NCBI GenBank assembly: GCA_018389105.1
Contig: JACATO010002188.1
Location: 372,001 to 436,000, forward strand
From: Nautilus pompilius
Taxonomy: Eukaryota > Mollusca > Cephalopoda > Nautilida > Nautilidae
Length of the DNA: 64,000 nt
Direction: 5' to 3'
Shown here: positions 50,403-59,873 of the stretch, in pieces
Numbering within the stretch: position 1 is the first letter of the stretch
How the letters are laid out: every line of letters starts with the position of its first letter
Notes under the pieces: model-generated
What the model saw: the letters and a program-made list of their open reading frames with translations, nothing else
The model's database searches: none
Told to the model about the DNA's origin: nothing
Program-made: the position numbers and the translations under genes

Positions 50403-53400
50403 CTCTCTCTCCCTCTCTCTCCCTCTCTCTCCCTCTCTCTCCCTCTTGCTCTCAAAGGGAAAAGATCTTGACTATTCTCCATTTTTCAGCTATGTGTTTC
50501 GACTGAGCTGTACCAGATTGGGTCAGTGGGCAATAGGGTATGTGACTGCTGAAGGTCAGATTCTGCAGACAATTCCTCAAAACAAGAGCTTGTGTCAGGC
50601 ACTCCTTGATGGACAGCGAGAAAGCTTGTAAGTGTCAGGTCAGAGTTCACTGCTCCATTTATGCTTAATGTATTTTTATTATTAGCATATGGTTGTTAAA
50701 GACGGTGTATGGTACATTCATGAAGCAATGCATTGCTATAAATTTGTTGAAACTTTGATCACTTGAAATATTTTCTTGGAATTTAATTCATTTGGTGAGT
50801 CCTCAGTTTATGGCAGTGAGTTGATGTTTTAATTAATGGAATTACTCTATCTTTGGAATTGGATGTAAAGAATTACATTTCTCACCTTTAAAAAAAAATG
50901 GACAACTAAGTGTGTCTGTATATATGTGACATCAGGAGTGATTCATCATCTTCGCACCAGTGTCTGCAGGAGTGTGTTCCCTTCTCTATCTTTATCGACA
51001 GTAGCCCTTACCAGAAGGCTTGGAATATGAAGTTAATTGATTCTTTAAAAAATTCTTTTTTTTTTCCCTCCTTATTAGTCTTGAAAATTTTTTTTTAATA
51101 TTGTTAATGTGATTTATTCTCTGTACTTTCCGCTCTTAGCTTTCTGTACCCTGATGGGCGGAACGTCAACCCAGACCTGAGCTTCCTGGTGCAGGACTGT
51201 CAGGAAGACCACATCAAAGTGACCCAGGAGCAGTACGAGTTGTACTGCGAGATGGGGTCCACCTTCCAGCTGTGCAAGATTTGTGCTGAGAACGACAAGG
51301 ACATCCGAATAGAACCATGTGGCCATCTGCTGTGTACTCCATGTCTCACTCAGTGGCAGGTAATAGAACCTCCTTTCCCCTCTCCCTACCCCCCCTTAAG
51401 TTTGTGTTGCCAGTTTTTTTTAACCCAGAAGCTGTATCACCTCCCGCATCTGACTAGGAAAAGTGTAGGTTGGCACCTATGACAACTACGGAGAGGATAT
51501 CTTCATCAGTGCTTCCATTTTAGTGTTGTCAAAAAACCCAATAAAATGGATTTTTACCTCACTTGCAATGTTTAAGTATGCTTTTAAATACAGAAATTTA
51601 ATAATAAATGATTTTTTTTAAAAAAACAAGAATTGTGCCTCTTTCATCAAAAAGTTTTATCTAAATATACTATTCAAAATATAGCATGGTTATTGTACTA
51701 CTTGCCTGCTGAGGAAAATACTTTTTCTTTCTCTATTATGTGATAATATCATGGAAATGAATAACCTGTAGATACCCCCTTTACCTGAAATAATGGAAAT
51801 TATAATTATAATTGTTTGCTGCAGCTGTGGATCAGCAAAGCAGTTTACAGTTTTTGGGGGCTGCTTTGGTTTGAAACTGCTTTATCAGTGTTGTTGTTTT
51901 TTTTCCAGGATTCGGATGGTCAAGGTTGTCCATTCTGTCGCTGTGAGATCAAGGGAACAGAACAGGTGGTTGTAGATCCATTCGATCCAAACTCTCTCAC
52001 TAAGTTGTCTGACACCAGAGATATTCACAACCACGAAGATGATGATGACGATGAGGTGAGGAAGATCACATTTTGAAAATTTGTGCTTGAGTGATGTGAG
52101 GAGTGCTTATCTTGGGCAGAAGTTTGAAATGTAATTTCAGTGTGTGCATATGTGGGGAGGTAATCTATGTGTTATGTTATGTGCTTTGTCATTCTTGCAT
52201 ATAGCTGTTCATCAAGAATTATGCTATGTATTCATCATCTGATTTTGAATGTAATCAATCGTAATTGGAATAACCTGTTATCTGCAAAAAAATGGCACAA
52301 TTATATTGTTAAAGATTTGGCTACATCAGATGACCTGCCTGTATTTTTTGTTGTTTTTTCTATAAGAGGAGAAAATGCTAAAGAAACAATAAAAATCAAT
52401 ATTAATAGAATTTGCAAGCATAATTTCAAAAGCAGTTATTTATTTTTTTGCTTTTAAAATGAACAAGTTCAAAAGTCGGAGTTGTGTAATCTTTGTGCAG
52501 CTTTCTAGTTTTGAAGTACAAATTTTCAAGTTTGATTGTCTAAACCTTTTTCTGTTAACTTCTCTCTAATGGATATATGCACATAAGAAAAGACAGTGGA
52601 AAACTGATAAGTACCTAGCGAAGAAATCTTCATGTTAAACCTGGAATGAATTCTAAACCCAAAGGTTTGACAAAAACTCTCAATGGCAGCCTTTCGGTGT
52701 CTGTCTGTCTTCTGTCTTTTGCTATCCGATATTCTGTTGTTTTTTTTTCCCTTCTCTTTTTCTCTTGATGGAGAAATGCTTAGAGTAAGTTCATTAAAAA
52801 TGCAAGAATTTAATATAGTTTAACTTATTTCTTCTTTTTTTTTATTACTCAAACAATTATTTGATTTCTTATAGCTGGGATGAAGTTCTGAATATAAGTT
52901 TTTTTTTTAAATTATTACTGTTGTTGAGTCTACATCTGTGGTTTCTGAGTCTCTAATGATTTTTGGTTTTCCTTCCTAACTTATCAAAGAGGATTATGTA
53001 CGCATTGTAACAGTTTGGTGTTTTTGTTGCTTTTTTTTACTTCCTGGTATTTATTATCAAATTTTACAGAAGTTTCAGATTTGAACAAAATTACAAACTG
53101 CTGAGTAATAACGTGCTCAAGGTTTCAAATAACAGCTCTGTATTTGATCAGATGTAGGCTTTTCACCCCCCACCACCCACCCCTTTCCCAAAAATAGTGA
53201 TCTTTAGTTTTACAAGTGTGTGTATGCACATTCTTCTCCTGACTAAAACTTCAGTTCGTATACAGTATTGAAGATAATTATAGAAACGGGGGAAAGAAAA
53301 ACTGGGTATAAAATACAAATAACATGATAGAATTGCATCTCGAGTGTAGAAAACAGAATGATCCCTAGTATAGTCACGTGTTGGCACAGTGCACTGTGAT

Positions 53401-56400
53401 TGGTCGTTGTGCAAGCAGTCAGAAAGTGCCGCACCTGCAGAAGGACTATAAAAGTAGAGACAGTGATGTCATTGTAGTGTGGCGAATACTAAGGCTCTTG
53501 GGAAGGAAGTATCACATGACAGGCATATAGAAATCAAAGTTTTAGCTAGTGAAGGCTGCTCTATGCAGCGGATTGCAAACAGATTTTTTGTTCCAGAAGG
53601 AGCTGTATTGCAAAACTGGTGTTGAAAGTATACACTCAGACTCTCTAAAAGTGATGTTAAGTACCTTAGGAGATGTACTCCGTGAGATAGATGGCAAGCT
53701 GGTGGAGATCTTGCAAATGATCTAGCTACAAGTATGGAGGGGTGGTTAATGCTTCTTCAAGAGCAGTAAGATACATTTGGTGCAAAGTGGTTCCAGTGGA
53801 TGTTTAACTGTCCAAAAATCTCTGCCGAGGCTGAAATGGGCAGCAGAAATTAGATGCTCAAACCTGGAAGAAGGTTCTTTTTGACAATGATCGATGACAG
53901 TCTGTTTGAAGGTTGACTGGGGAACGGCAAAACAACCAGCATTCAACAAGTGAAGCATGGCGGTGGATCAATACGAGAATGAGGCTGTGCTGATTGCCAA
54001 CAGATGCGTGCAGGTTCCTATCCATCATGCCATTCCTTCAGGAAGACATCTCACTGAGCAGGGAATATATTCCAAAACAACAATGATCATAAGTATGCAT
54101 CTAATGTGGGTTTTAAAAAAGCTGGTGGAACAGCCACAAAGATGTCTCGGCCTGCACAGAGTTTTGATATAAACAACACTGTGGCTACACAGGGTTATGT
54201 ACCTACTGAGAAAGTCTGATGCCAACAAAACACTTAGTGTGAATTGGGCAAAATGCTACAAAATATTTGGAACAAATTCCAGTCATATATCGATAACCTG
54301 TGTGGAAGTGCACTCTACATAAAGCAAAGGGCTCACAATCTAAATACTAATGCACTGTACAACTTATTCATTTTGTTTTTGTTATTTTTCTGTAATAATG
54401 CATTGTGTTATGTATCCTATCTACTGTATATGTCTCTTGGTTGCAGTTACTCGGTATTTGTTTATATCCACTGTCTTCCCATGATTATTTCCAATACTGT
54501 ATATACATTGTGAAATGTTTTAATTATTATTGGTATTTTTTTGTGTGTGCTTATTCTTAATTGTCAATGCCTTTGGGTAGGATGTTGGTCAATGGCTGAA
54601 CACCAGCAATCTTCAAGCTTTGGCTGTGAATCCTAAAGATAGGGTAAGTGGACACTCCCTCTTTTGACTCCCTGTCTAGTAGCTTCTTGATGCTTCAGTT
54701 TAAACATGGAAACAAGGGAGATCCCAATTTAACTCAAGATACTGCAACTTCTTTCATTGCTTTTCAATCCTCTCTTAGAAAAAATTTAGAATTTGGTTTT
54801 CATATTCAGGTTGAATATGTAATTTTTCTAGAATAATATAAATAGCTGATATGAAATAAACCAAACAAACAAATGTAGGTGGGGGAAGGAGGAATATTGC
54901 TATTATGTTTTCTTGCTTTAGTGAGGAATAAAAGAGAGAGTTATTTGACCAAAGTTTGGATACTAAGAGGTTCATAGGTATGATAGTCAGTTTTGGTAAT
55001 GGAAGCTTTTATCACAAAACAAAAAAAAACAAAATGGAGATAGGAAATTTAAAAAAATAAAATAATTAACACTGATGTTGACGTGGTATTTGTGTGCTTG
55101 GGAAAACTGTGGAGGGCTGAAGAACAAGAGGTGTAGAACACGGATCACATGATCCCCAAAAAAGATTTGAAAGCAAAACCAAAATTGTCTTAAATTAATG
55201 CATCAGTCGACCGAAAGGTGACTGGGAAGGACAAAAAAAGTTGGGTGGGGAGACCATTTGCATTTATCAGGAACGATTTCTTAAGTCGTCATAATAGCAG
55301 CCTCAGATTTGTATTTTAGCCACCTTTTTGTTATTTGTTTGTTTTTTATTTATTATGTAATAATAATAATAATATGTCTTAACATTCTGGATTTTCACCG
55401 TGGGAGAGATGAGTTCTCATACATAGCGCCCCAAGTTCTCCGGTGCTGGCCAGTTTTCTAATTCTTTCACAGCTAAAGTTGGCGGTTTTCAGCCAGCTTT
55501 GTCTGCCCTCCCCAACATGCTTAAAAGGAGAGTGGGGGGATGCACTTTTGCACCCATCTTTTACTCTATGTGCATACAAAGTACTAAAAAGACTTATTTT
55601 CTTTTAGAATTAACACTCTTCAGTAATGAGACTTCTCTAGAAGCCGAGTAAATAAATGTATGTTGGTTGATGAGTGGCTGCCTTGGGTACAAGTTGGCTA
55701 TGTATTTACTTATTTATTTTAATGCTTTGAAATGCTGCAGAAGCTTGGAATTGCACTTTATTTATCATCTTACACAGTAAATTACTGATCCCCCTGGAAT
55801 ATACCAACTGGTAAAATATATTGGACCTATGATTTTAGATATTTAAGAGGGTTTTAAACAGATTATTTTTGTCTGTCTATAGTTAGTGTGGTTAGATGGG
55901 GACAACAAAACCATATGCTAAAGCAAGAGTACAGGTAAATAAATATTTTGTATTTTGCCTTAGTCTACTGTCAACATAAAAATTCCATTTCAGGCATCAA
56001 ACCACCTCTATGTAAACAGCAATTCCATGATTTGAAGTTTGAAATCAGAACAGGATGTGGCCAGTATCTTGACATCATCTGAACCAGATTTGTGATTTAA
56101 ATTTTATCTAAGGGAGGATCTAAAGAGATGCACATTTTCTTCTATAAAAAAAGTCTGAGATGGTTTACATTTGGATACATATCATTCTATAATAATTGCA
56201 CTTTTTGTTTGTAATTACTGAAACATTATCAGTGCATAAACAAATTTAAAACAAAACACAGAAAACACCAAAGAAATACATTATTTCTTATTAGTAAAAA
56301 CACTATTTAATACAATGCATTATGCATGAAAACCATTTATTAGTTGTCTTTCATTGGCTAACAAGATGTGGAATTACATGCCTTCCATCATAATATTATT

Positions 56401-59114
56401 ATCTAACTGTACTATTCAAACTGCAGCACAGTTATAGTGATGTTTGCTTGCTTAACAAAATAGATTTCACTACTATAATAATTACATCCTTCTTGAAGAA
56501 GTAGCTACTCTAGACAACAGCTTCAGAATTGAATAGCTTAGCTTGCTTGTATCACTTTCCATTTCATGCCAGTATAGCCGAGGAAACTGCTTACAGTATC
56601 CAGGTGCTTATCAGCTTTGTGTAGTCCAGGTGTTTTCCATTTCAGTCTCGAGACAAGTCTCCTTTCGGCTCTCCCAATATGTCACGGAAGGATGTTCAGC
56701 CACCACCTGTGCCGCCTCGACGGACATCCCCAGGTTCTTCTCCAGCTCACTCACCCTGCTCTTCTCCCAAGCCGCCAAGGTGTGCACTTGTTTGATCCTT
56801 TAGCAGAAATTTTTACTTTTTTGTATGCAGTAGAAGATCCTTTATCCAAACTAGTCCCCGAGCCATTGCAGATGATAGACATTTCCAGATCTTGGATGTC
56901 TCAACCCTTAAACATCACAAAAGGCAAAAAAAAAAATAAATAAACAATGTTACAAATAGAATAAACTCAGGAAATGTTTCGTTTACCAAACACTGTTATA
57001 TAAATCCTAGAAGTGTGAATACGGTACTGCGATGGGTAGTCCACAAAGGTGAAGATGATGCAACAAAATGAGACAGTAGGAATTGTCATGCAGGAAATAT
57101 CAGACTGGGAACTTGAAGCATCACCGACAGTCATGTTCATCAATTCAAGTTGTGTGTATCATTCAGTGTAATCGGTGGAACTGGTGAAGAGCTGGAGTTG
57201 TTGATGATGGACAAATGCAGTCATTTGATACTTCCTCGAACAGATCTGTCATTGTTGTCTGCTTCACAATCATTACACTGTTCCTCCTCCTCAATTGAAA
57301 AACCATTCACAGATTTCTCTGCAGCCTCTCGATCGGCTGACAGGTTTTTCGCCAGCTGCCTTGAGCTAGTGACCCCCCATCCTCCCTCTCTGGTAGAGTA
57401 ATCACAGCCACCTTCAGTTTTCATCTCATCACAGTAAGCTTTTGTTTTGCCCACCAACATAGGACCACATGTACGAATGTATTCACTCCTGTACTGGCAG
57501 AACCATTCATACAAAATCCCTGTGTCATGGTCGATGTAAGGTTTTTCTTTTAGCAAAGAAATTAAGAATTTTTTTTTTTTTTCTGTTTGCGCCTTTAGAT
57601 CATAAATCGTCATTTAACCAACACCAAACTCTGATTGAAGTCCAGATCCACCGACACCATGATCCATCTTCTTTAACATCTCACCCCCCCCAAATTATTC
57701 CAGATGCATCCTCTGGTCTGTTCTTTTCATTCTAAAGGAGGGCTGACGAAGTCTCAGAATCAGCTGTTCCCATGCAATTTTCAAAATTTAGGGGAGACTG
57801 CATGTGCCGTGGCAGACATTGTCTGTGACAGCGGTGCTTCGGGTTGACGGATACATTTCTAGATAAATGATCTTCTACTGTTGCTTATTTTAGATTTGAT
57901 ATTCTAAAAATAAAATGACGCAAGGTATTTTAATAGAACGTCACGCAAAAGATACATATTTATAACATTGAATATAATTTGGAGATGTAGCATAAACTAA
58001 TGTCTTTGTTACGTTAAATATGTGAGAAGAATTCAGAATGTTTACAAACTGGTACATTTGTATATTTATTTATATTTATTTACATATTTTCAAATAGTAA
58101 TTATTGCTTTTCTATTCGTTTTTTTATTACCTGGTAAAAGCTTATGCTTCAGTCATTTTTGTTCTGAAATTAAGAATTTGTTTAGATGGGTAAAGGCTTT
58201 CCCTGTGTGTAAAACATTAATACACACGAGTAAACAATGACTTTATGTGGGCCATGTATTATGTTGATGAATGGTTAATCTAGTTTGAACAAGCTATTTT
58301 GCAGCAAATTTTACTTTTAATCTGTACAGTCATCTATCTTAAATGATACATCATTTGAATGGTGCTGAGAGATGTTTGTCACGAAAATCCGTATGTAACC
58401 CCTAGACACGCCTCAGCATCATGATTATGCAGCCTCTTTCTTCTTCTCTCCACCAACAGTGACATTAACCAGCACCTGGGCCCCACCTGGTGGAAATGCG
58501 GAGTTTTATTTGCCTGAGACTATTTGTAGCAACCCATTGCTGGTGTAATTTATTAAAAATGATGATTACAGGTAGGCAGATGTCTTTTGGCGAAGAGAAA
58601 TGAGCAAAAAGAAATGGGGAGAGAGAGAGAAGAAGATAGCAAATGGAATGAACTTGGAGATGTTTGTTTTTGATTCTGTAACATCAGCTACTGTCCAGTG
58701 AGGCTCATAAGGGCATTGATGGCATTTCAAGGAAATGGGAATGTCGAGAGAGAGAGAAAACTGTGTGAATTACCAGAGGGGAGAAAAAGAAAAATATTTT
58801 GAAACTTTAGGGATTTTTTCCTATGCTCTGACCATCCTCAGAATTGTTGTTCAGGGGTTTAACAAATATTAACAAAATTTGTGAATGAATCCGCGCCAAG
58901 AATCCTCCGAGAGTAGTAGATGCGTTTGTATAGCAGTTTACTAGTTTAAAAACGATTGTGCTCTGTGACCGATGTGCTATTTTTGTTATTTTAAGCAGTC
59001 GGAGGCAGCTCCCTCCAATGCCAGTTGCTGAAGACACGGACAGTCAGATAGTTGAGAAACCAGTTCCTCCGCAAAGGAATAACATTCAGAGATTGATTGC
59101 AAATGAGGGATCAG
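23143..59114 (+). CDS. CBL: CBL, E3 ubiquitin-protein ligase (9 exons, 3' part not in view)
   Basis: CBL binds phosphotyrosine on activated receptor tyrosine kinases and adaptor targets, and ubiquitinates them with an E2 bound to its RING finger, leading to endocytosis and degradation. Nine exons join in phase to 542 codons plus one base. Residues about 30-160 form the four-helix bundle ([37 protein letters not shown]), about 161-245 the EF-hand ([20 protein letters not shown]), and about 246-330 the divergent SH2 ([19 protein letters not shown]). Phosphotyrosine-binding Arg274 and Gly286 correspond to human Arg294 and Gly306. The linker keeps Tyr351 (human Tyr371). The C3HC4 RING has Cys361, 364, 376, His378, Cys381, 384, 396 and 399, with E2-contact Trp388 present. 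An acidic run (EDDDDDE) and proline-rich [10 protein letters not shown] and PSSPKPPR-type SH3 ligands follow. Joins: 23143-23672, 47753-47899, 49282-49413, 50490-50627, 51140-51359, 51909-52055, 54581-54643, 56646-56779, 58999-59114. A C-terminal UBA domain was not found in the window. Confidence 0.96.
23721..23747. repeat. (CTTC)n microsatellite
   Basis: About seven CTTC units 50 bp into CBL intron 1. Confidence 0.9.
24797..24863. repeat. (ATT)n microsatellite
   Basis: ATT units interrupted by a few TATT/TTATTTA variants. Confidence 0.92.
27500..28900 (+). mobile_element. hAT-type DNA transposon relic (DUF4371/TTF-type transposase)
   Basis: Broken transposase, readable in fragments in the usual order of this family. 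Seen: a segment [20 protein letters not shown] followed by [11 protein letters not shown] (27850-27950), which matches the 'DETTDVSNKEQL...RWVD..L..HEDF' core; [20 protein letters not shown] (28015-28080), matching the 'YTHCYAHALNLAVVD' segment; [19 protein letters not shown] (28545-28605), matching the 'PRKRKRPARFE' stretch; and [20 protein letters not shown]-like residues near 28725-28780 before the hAT dimerisation region. Frameshifts and stops throughout; ends not mapped. Confidence 0.75.
30252..31361. repeat. Tandem duplication, copy 1 (1110 bp)
   Basis: Identical to 31362-32471 except two substitutions (30785 C vs 31895 T; 31044 G vs 32154 A) and one-base changes in a poly-A and a poly-T run. 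Contains CTAC and CA/CT microsatellites but no recognisable gene. Confidence 0.97.
31362..32471. repeat. Tandem duplication, copy 2 (1110 bp)
   Basis: Second copy. The left edge of copy 1, the junction and the right edge of copy 2 all share a poly-T run followed by CAGT, so the break lies in microhomology. Confidence 0.97.
37895..37943. repeat. (CA)n/(CG) microsatellite
   Basis: ACACAC run with a short GCGCGC interruption. Confidence 0.9.
41430..42600 (-). mobile_element. Probable hAT-type DNA transposon relic
   Basis: Read on the minus strand, fragments follow the ZBED/hAT transposase plan: [10 protein letters not shown] near 42480, a segment [20 protein letters not shown] near 42330-42390, then [20 protein letters not shown] near 42150-42210. 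The latter matches the 'D.WTSRATQSYMAVTAH' core of hAT enzymes. Several frame changes and stops; ends not found. Confidence 0.55.
43055..44293 (+). mobile_element. Tigger/jerky-type DNA transposon relic with inverted repeats
   Basis: Left end CAGTAAAATCTC at 43055 and right end ..AAGGTTTTACTG at 44293 form imperfect terminal inverted repeats; TA follows the right end. Inside, on plus, are [15 protein letters not shown] (N-terminal HTH start, 43280), [20 protein letters not shown] (CENP-B-type DNA binding, 43635-43690), a degraded '[19 protein letters not shown]' (43910-43970) and [13 protein letters not shown] (44080-44118), the 'IFKDWFHNEFVPEV' part of the DDE domain. Stops and frameshifts are frequent and a GA repeat interrupts it near 44000. 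Confidence 0.82.
44300..45353 (-). mobile_element. pogo-type DNA transposon relic
   Basis: Read on the minus strand: [11 protein letters not shown] near 45165-45200, a degraded [17 protein letters not shown] around 45020-45090, [15 protein letters not shown] (44885-44930), which matches the '[10 protein letters not shown]' DDE-domain core of pogo-like transposases, then [11 protein letters not shown] near 44530-44565 (matching '.NKPFKD.LRE.W'). A possible terminal repeat CAGTAAATAGCCCC begins at 45353 on minus, flanked by TA. Not autonomous. Confidence 0.7.
45453..46160 (-). mobile_element. jerky/Tigger-type DNA transposon relic (N-terminal part)
   Basis: On the minus strand the fragments [20 protein letters not shown] and [11 protein letters not shown] (46040-46110) match the N-terminal [14 protein letters not shown] and [17 protein letters not shown] (45895-45975) match the linker to the second DNA-binding domain. 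The left flank starting near 45453 (TAGTGGAACTTCTCAAATC) looks like a Tigger-type terminal repeat. The DDE part is missing, probably deleted. Confidence 0.65.
47753..47899 (+). CDS. CBL: CBL coding exon 2
   Basis: Acceptor CTTACAG, donor GTAAGA. Encodes [17 protein letters not shown] and [20 protein letters not shown] then FEFDVFSR, the EF-hand part of the TKB domain; near identical to human CBL. Confidence 0.96.
48214..48256. repeat. (ATT)n microsatellite
   Basis: About 14 perfect ATT units in CBL intron 2. Confidence 0.95.
48725..48955 (+). mobile_element. tRNA-derived SINE
   Basis: An A-box-like TGGCTCAGTGATGGG and a B-box-like AGTTTGATTCCC are spaced as in a tRNA promoter. A middle part ending GTGGTTTTTCTGTGC and CCCATCTAAAAAAAAATAAT follows. 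It is similar in plan to the element at 50100. Confidence 0.65.
49282..49413 (+). CDS. CBL: CBL coding exon 3
   Basis: Acceptor GTTACAG, donor GTGAGT. Encodes [20 protein letters not shown] then [19 protein letters not shown], the EF-hand to SH2 junction. Confidence 0.96.
50100..50255 (+). mobile_element. tRNA-derived SINE
   Basis: A-box-like TGGCCAGTGGTAGACTACTGG in the 5' part, then B-box-like GCTTGGAGTCTGGC after a poly-G run. The 3' end (GTGGGTTTTCACTGGTTTTC, then TCCCACATCTAAAAAAATAA) resembles the shared 3' domain of SINEs widespread in molluscs. Confidence 0.7.
50351..50455. repeat. CT/CCT-rich microsatellite next to CBL exon 4
   Basis: About 100 bp of CT and CCTCTCT units, ending 35 bp before the exon 4 acceptor on the sense strand. 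It acts as, or merges with, a very long polypyrimidine tract. Confidence 0.93.
50490..50627 (+). CDS. CBL: CBL coding exon 4
   Basis: Acceptor TTTTCAG, donor GTAAGT. Encodes [19 protein letters not shown] and [18 protein letters not shown], the SH2 phosphotyrosine pocket with the binding Arg274. Confidence 0.96.
50628..51139 (+). other. CBL intron 4
   Basis: 512 bp. No recognisable feature. Confidence 0.75.
51140..51359 (+). CDS. CBL: CBL coding exon 5
   Basis: Acceptor CTCTTAG, donor GTAATA. Encodes [14 protein letters not shown], the linker [18 protein letters not shown] and the first RING half (CKIC, then [14 protein letters not shown]). Confidence 0.97.
51360..51908 (+). other. CBL intron 5
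   Basis: 549 bp between the two RING exons. No recognisable feature. Confidence 0.75.
51909..52055 (+). CDS. CBL: CBL coding exon 6
   Basis: Acceptor TTTCCAG, donor GTGAGG; 49 codons, phase 0 on both sides. Encodes [18 protein letters not shown] (second RING half), VVVDPFDP and the acidic run EDDDDDE. Confidence 0.97.
52056..54580 (+). other. CBL intron 6
   Basis: 2.5 kb. Contains the Tc1-like relic listed separately; the rest is AT-rich without recognisable features. Confidence 0.75.
53450..54345 (+). mobile_element. Tc1/mariner-type DNA transposon relic
   Basis: Transposase in several frames on plus. An N-terminal [20 protein letters not shown] then QRIANR (53500-53580) fits the HTH. Then come WKKVLFDND (53865-53895), the first catalytic-Asp region, VKHGGGSI (53950-53975), the family hallmark 'VKHGGGSVMVWG', and [13 protein letters not shown] (54070-54110), matching 'FQQDNDPKHTS'. 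The catalytic Asp in that last motif reads Asn here. Degenerate C-terminus near 54250-54345. Ends not found. Confidence 0.75.
54581..54643 (+). CDS. CBL: CBL coding exon 7 (63 bp)
   Basis: Acceptor GGGTAG, donor GTAAGT; 21 codons, phase 0 on both sides, encoding [20 protein letters not shown] and R. Not clearly conserved with vertebrate CBL. Supported by splice sites and by the open, phase-matched frame. Confidence 0.75.
54644..56645 (+). other. CBL intron 7
   Basis: 2.0 kb, AT-rich. No recognisable feature. Confidence 0.75.
56646..56779 (+). CDS. CBL: CBL coding exon 8
   Basis: Acceptor ATTTCAG, donor GTGTGC. Encodes [18 protein letters not shown], then [19 protein letters not shown] and PKPPR: proline/serine-rich with SH3-binding PxxPR and PKPPR motifs. 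Confidence 0.88.
56780..58998 (+). other. CBL intron 8
   Basis: 2.2 kb. The first half is the Tigger relic listed separately; the rest holds nothing recognisable. Confidence 0.75.
56828..57880 (-). mobile_element. Compact Tigger-type DNA transposon relic with matching terminal inverted repeats
   Basis: Left end CAGTAGAAGATCCTTTATC at 56828; the right end, read on minus from 57880, is CAGTAGAAGATCATTTATC, a one-mismatch match over 19 bases. On the minus strand an open stretch (57613-57221) reads [36 protein letters not shown], then [13 protein letters not shown] and [14 protein letters not shown]. This is the N-terminal DNA-binding half of a Tigger/jerky transposase. The DDE half is absent, so at 1053 bp the element is an internally deleted copy. 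It begins 48 bp past the donor of CBL exon 8. Confidence 0.88.
58999..59114 (+). CDS. CBL: CBL coding exon 9
   Basis: Acceptor TAAGCAG, donor GTAAAA. Encodes [20 protein letters not shown] and [18 protein letters not shown], continuing the proline-rich tail. It ends with one base of a split codon, so further exons are expected to the right. Confidence 0.8.
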
Positions 59115-59808
59115 GTAAAAAAACAAAAAAAAAAAAAAACAAATACAAACCTTACTACTTCTCCTGCTTTTTCCTTTTTTAGATCAGCACCAGGGAATTT
59201 CTCTTTTGGTCAATAAACCTATCTGTGGCACATTGCATGCTCCCTTGAATAATCCTCACTAATAAGAGAGGAACTCTCTTGTTTGTAAATTTAGAAGAAT
59301 TCCCACCCGGTGTTTATGCCATCCAGCTTGATGTAAACACAGTTGGCTTTTTTTTTTTCTCTCTCTCCTTTAAGATAACTTCTGCTGCTAAAAAGAGAAA
59401 AGACAAAAGTGGGGATATTTCAGGGTGTGGGGGTGAGGGGACTGCTCACAATAGAGATATGCATAAAGAAAGGATTCTGAAAGAAATATTTGGCATGTAG
59501 CCATTCGTATTGCTGAACTGAGAAGACAAGAAATAATTTTTGCTGTTTCTTTTTCGGAATTCCAGCCCCAGAAGTGGGTTTGGTAGATTCGTGGGCTGCC
59601 CCTCCCAGTATTAGAGACTGGTTGCGGTTTGACTTTGCCTGATTAGTTTGATCAGACTGATCAACATCGATTCTGATCAGTTTGTTTTTAAAATGTGTAA
59701 TATATATGTACATGGGTGGGGTGGGGTATAGCGGACATAAGTCATGGGAGCAGGGAACCTTTTGGAGATATACTGGCAGACACCACACAATTGATAAAAG
59801 CCAAAACA

Positions 59809-59827
59809 AACACACACACACACACAC

Positions 59828-59873
<46 letters not shown>
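59809..59873. repeat. (CA)n microsatellite
   Basis: About 30 CA units with one CAACA interruption. Confidence 0.95.

Larger units (their letters stand above)
49414..50489 (+). other. CBL intron 3
   Basis: 1.1 kb. Contains a SINE at about 50100-50255 and a CT-rich microsatellite up to the acceptor of exon 4, both listed separately. Confidence 0.8.

Noticed and set aside
58440-58535. Acceptor-like site followed by a short Pro-rich open stretch, a candidate extra CBL exon
   Set aside because: The phase of exons 8 and 9 already joins, no good donor follows before the stop, and there is no similarity to CBL.
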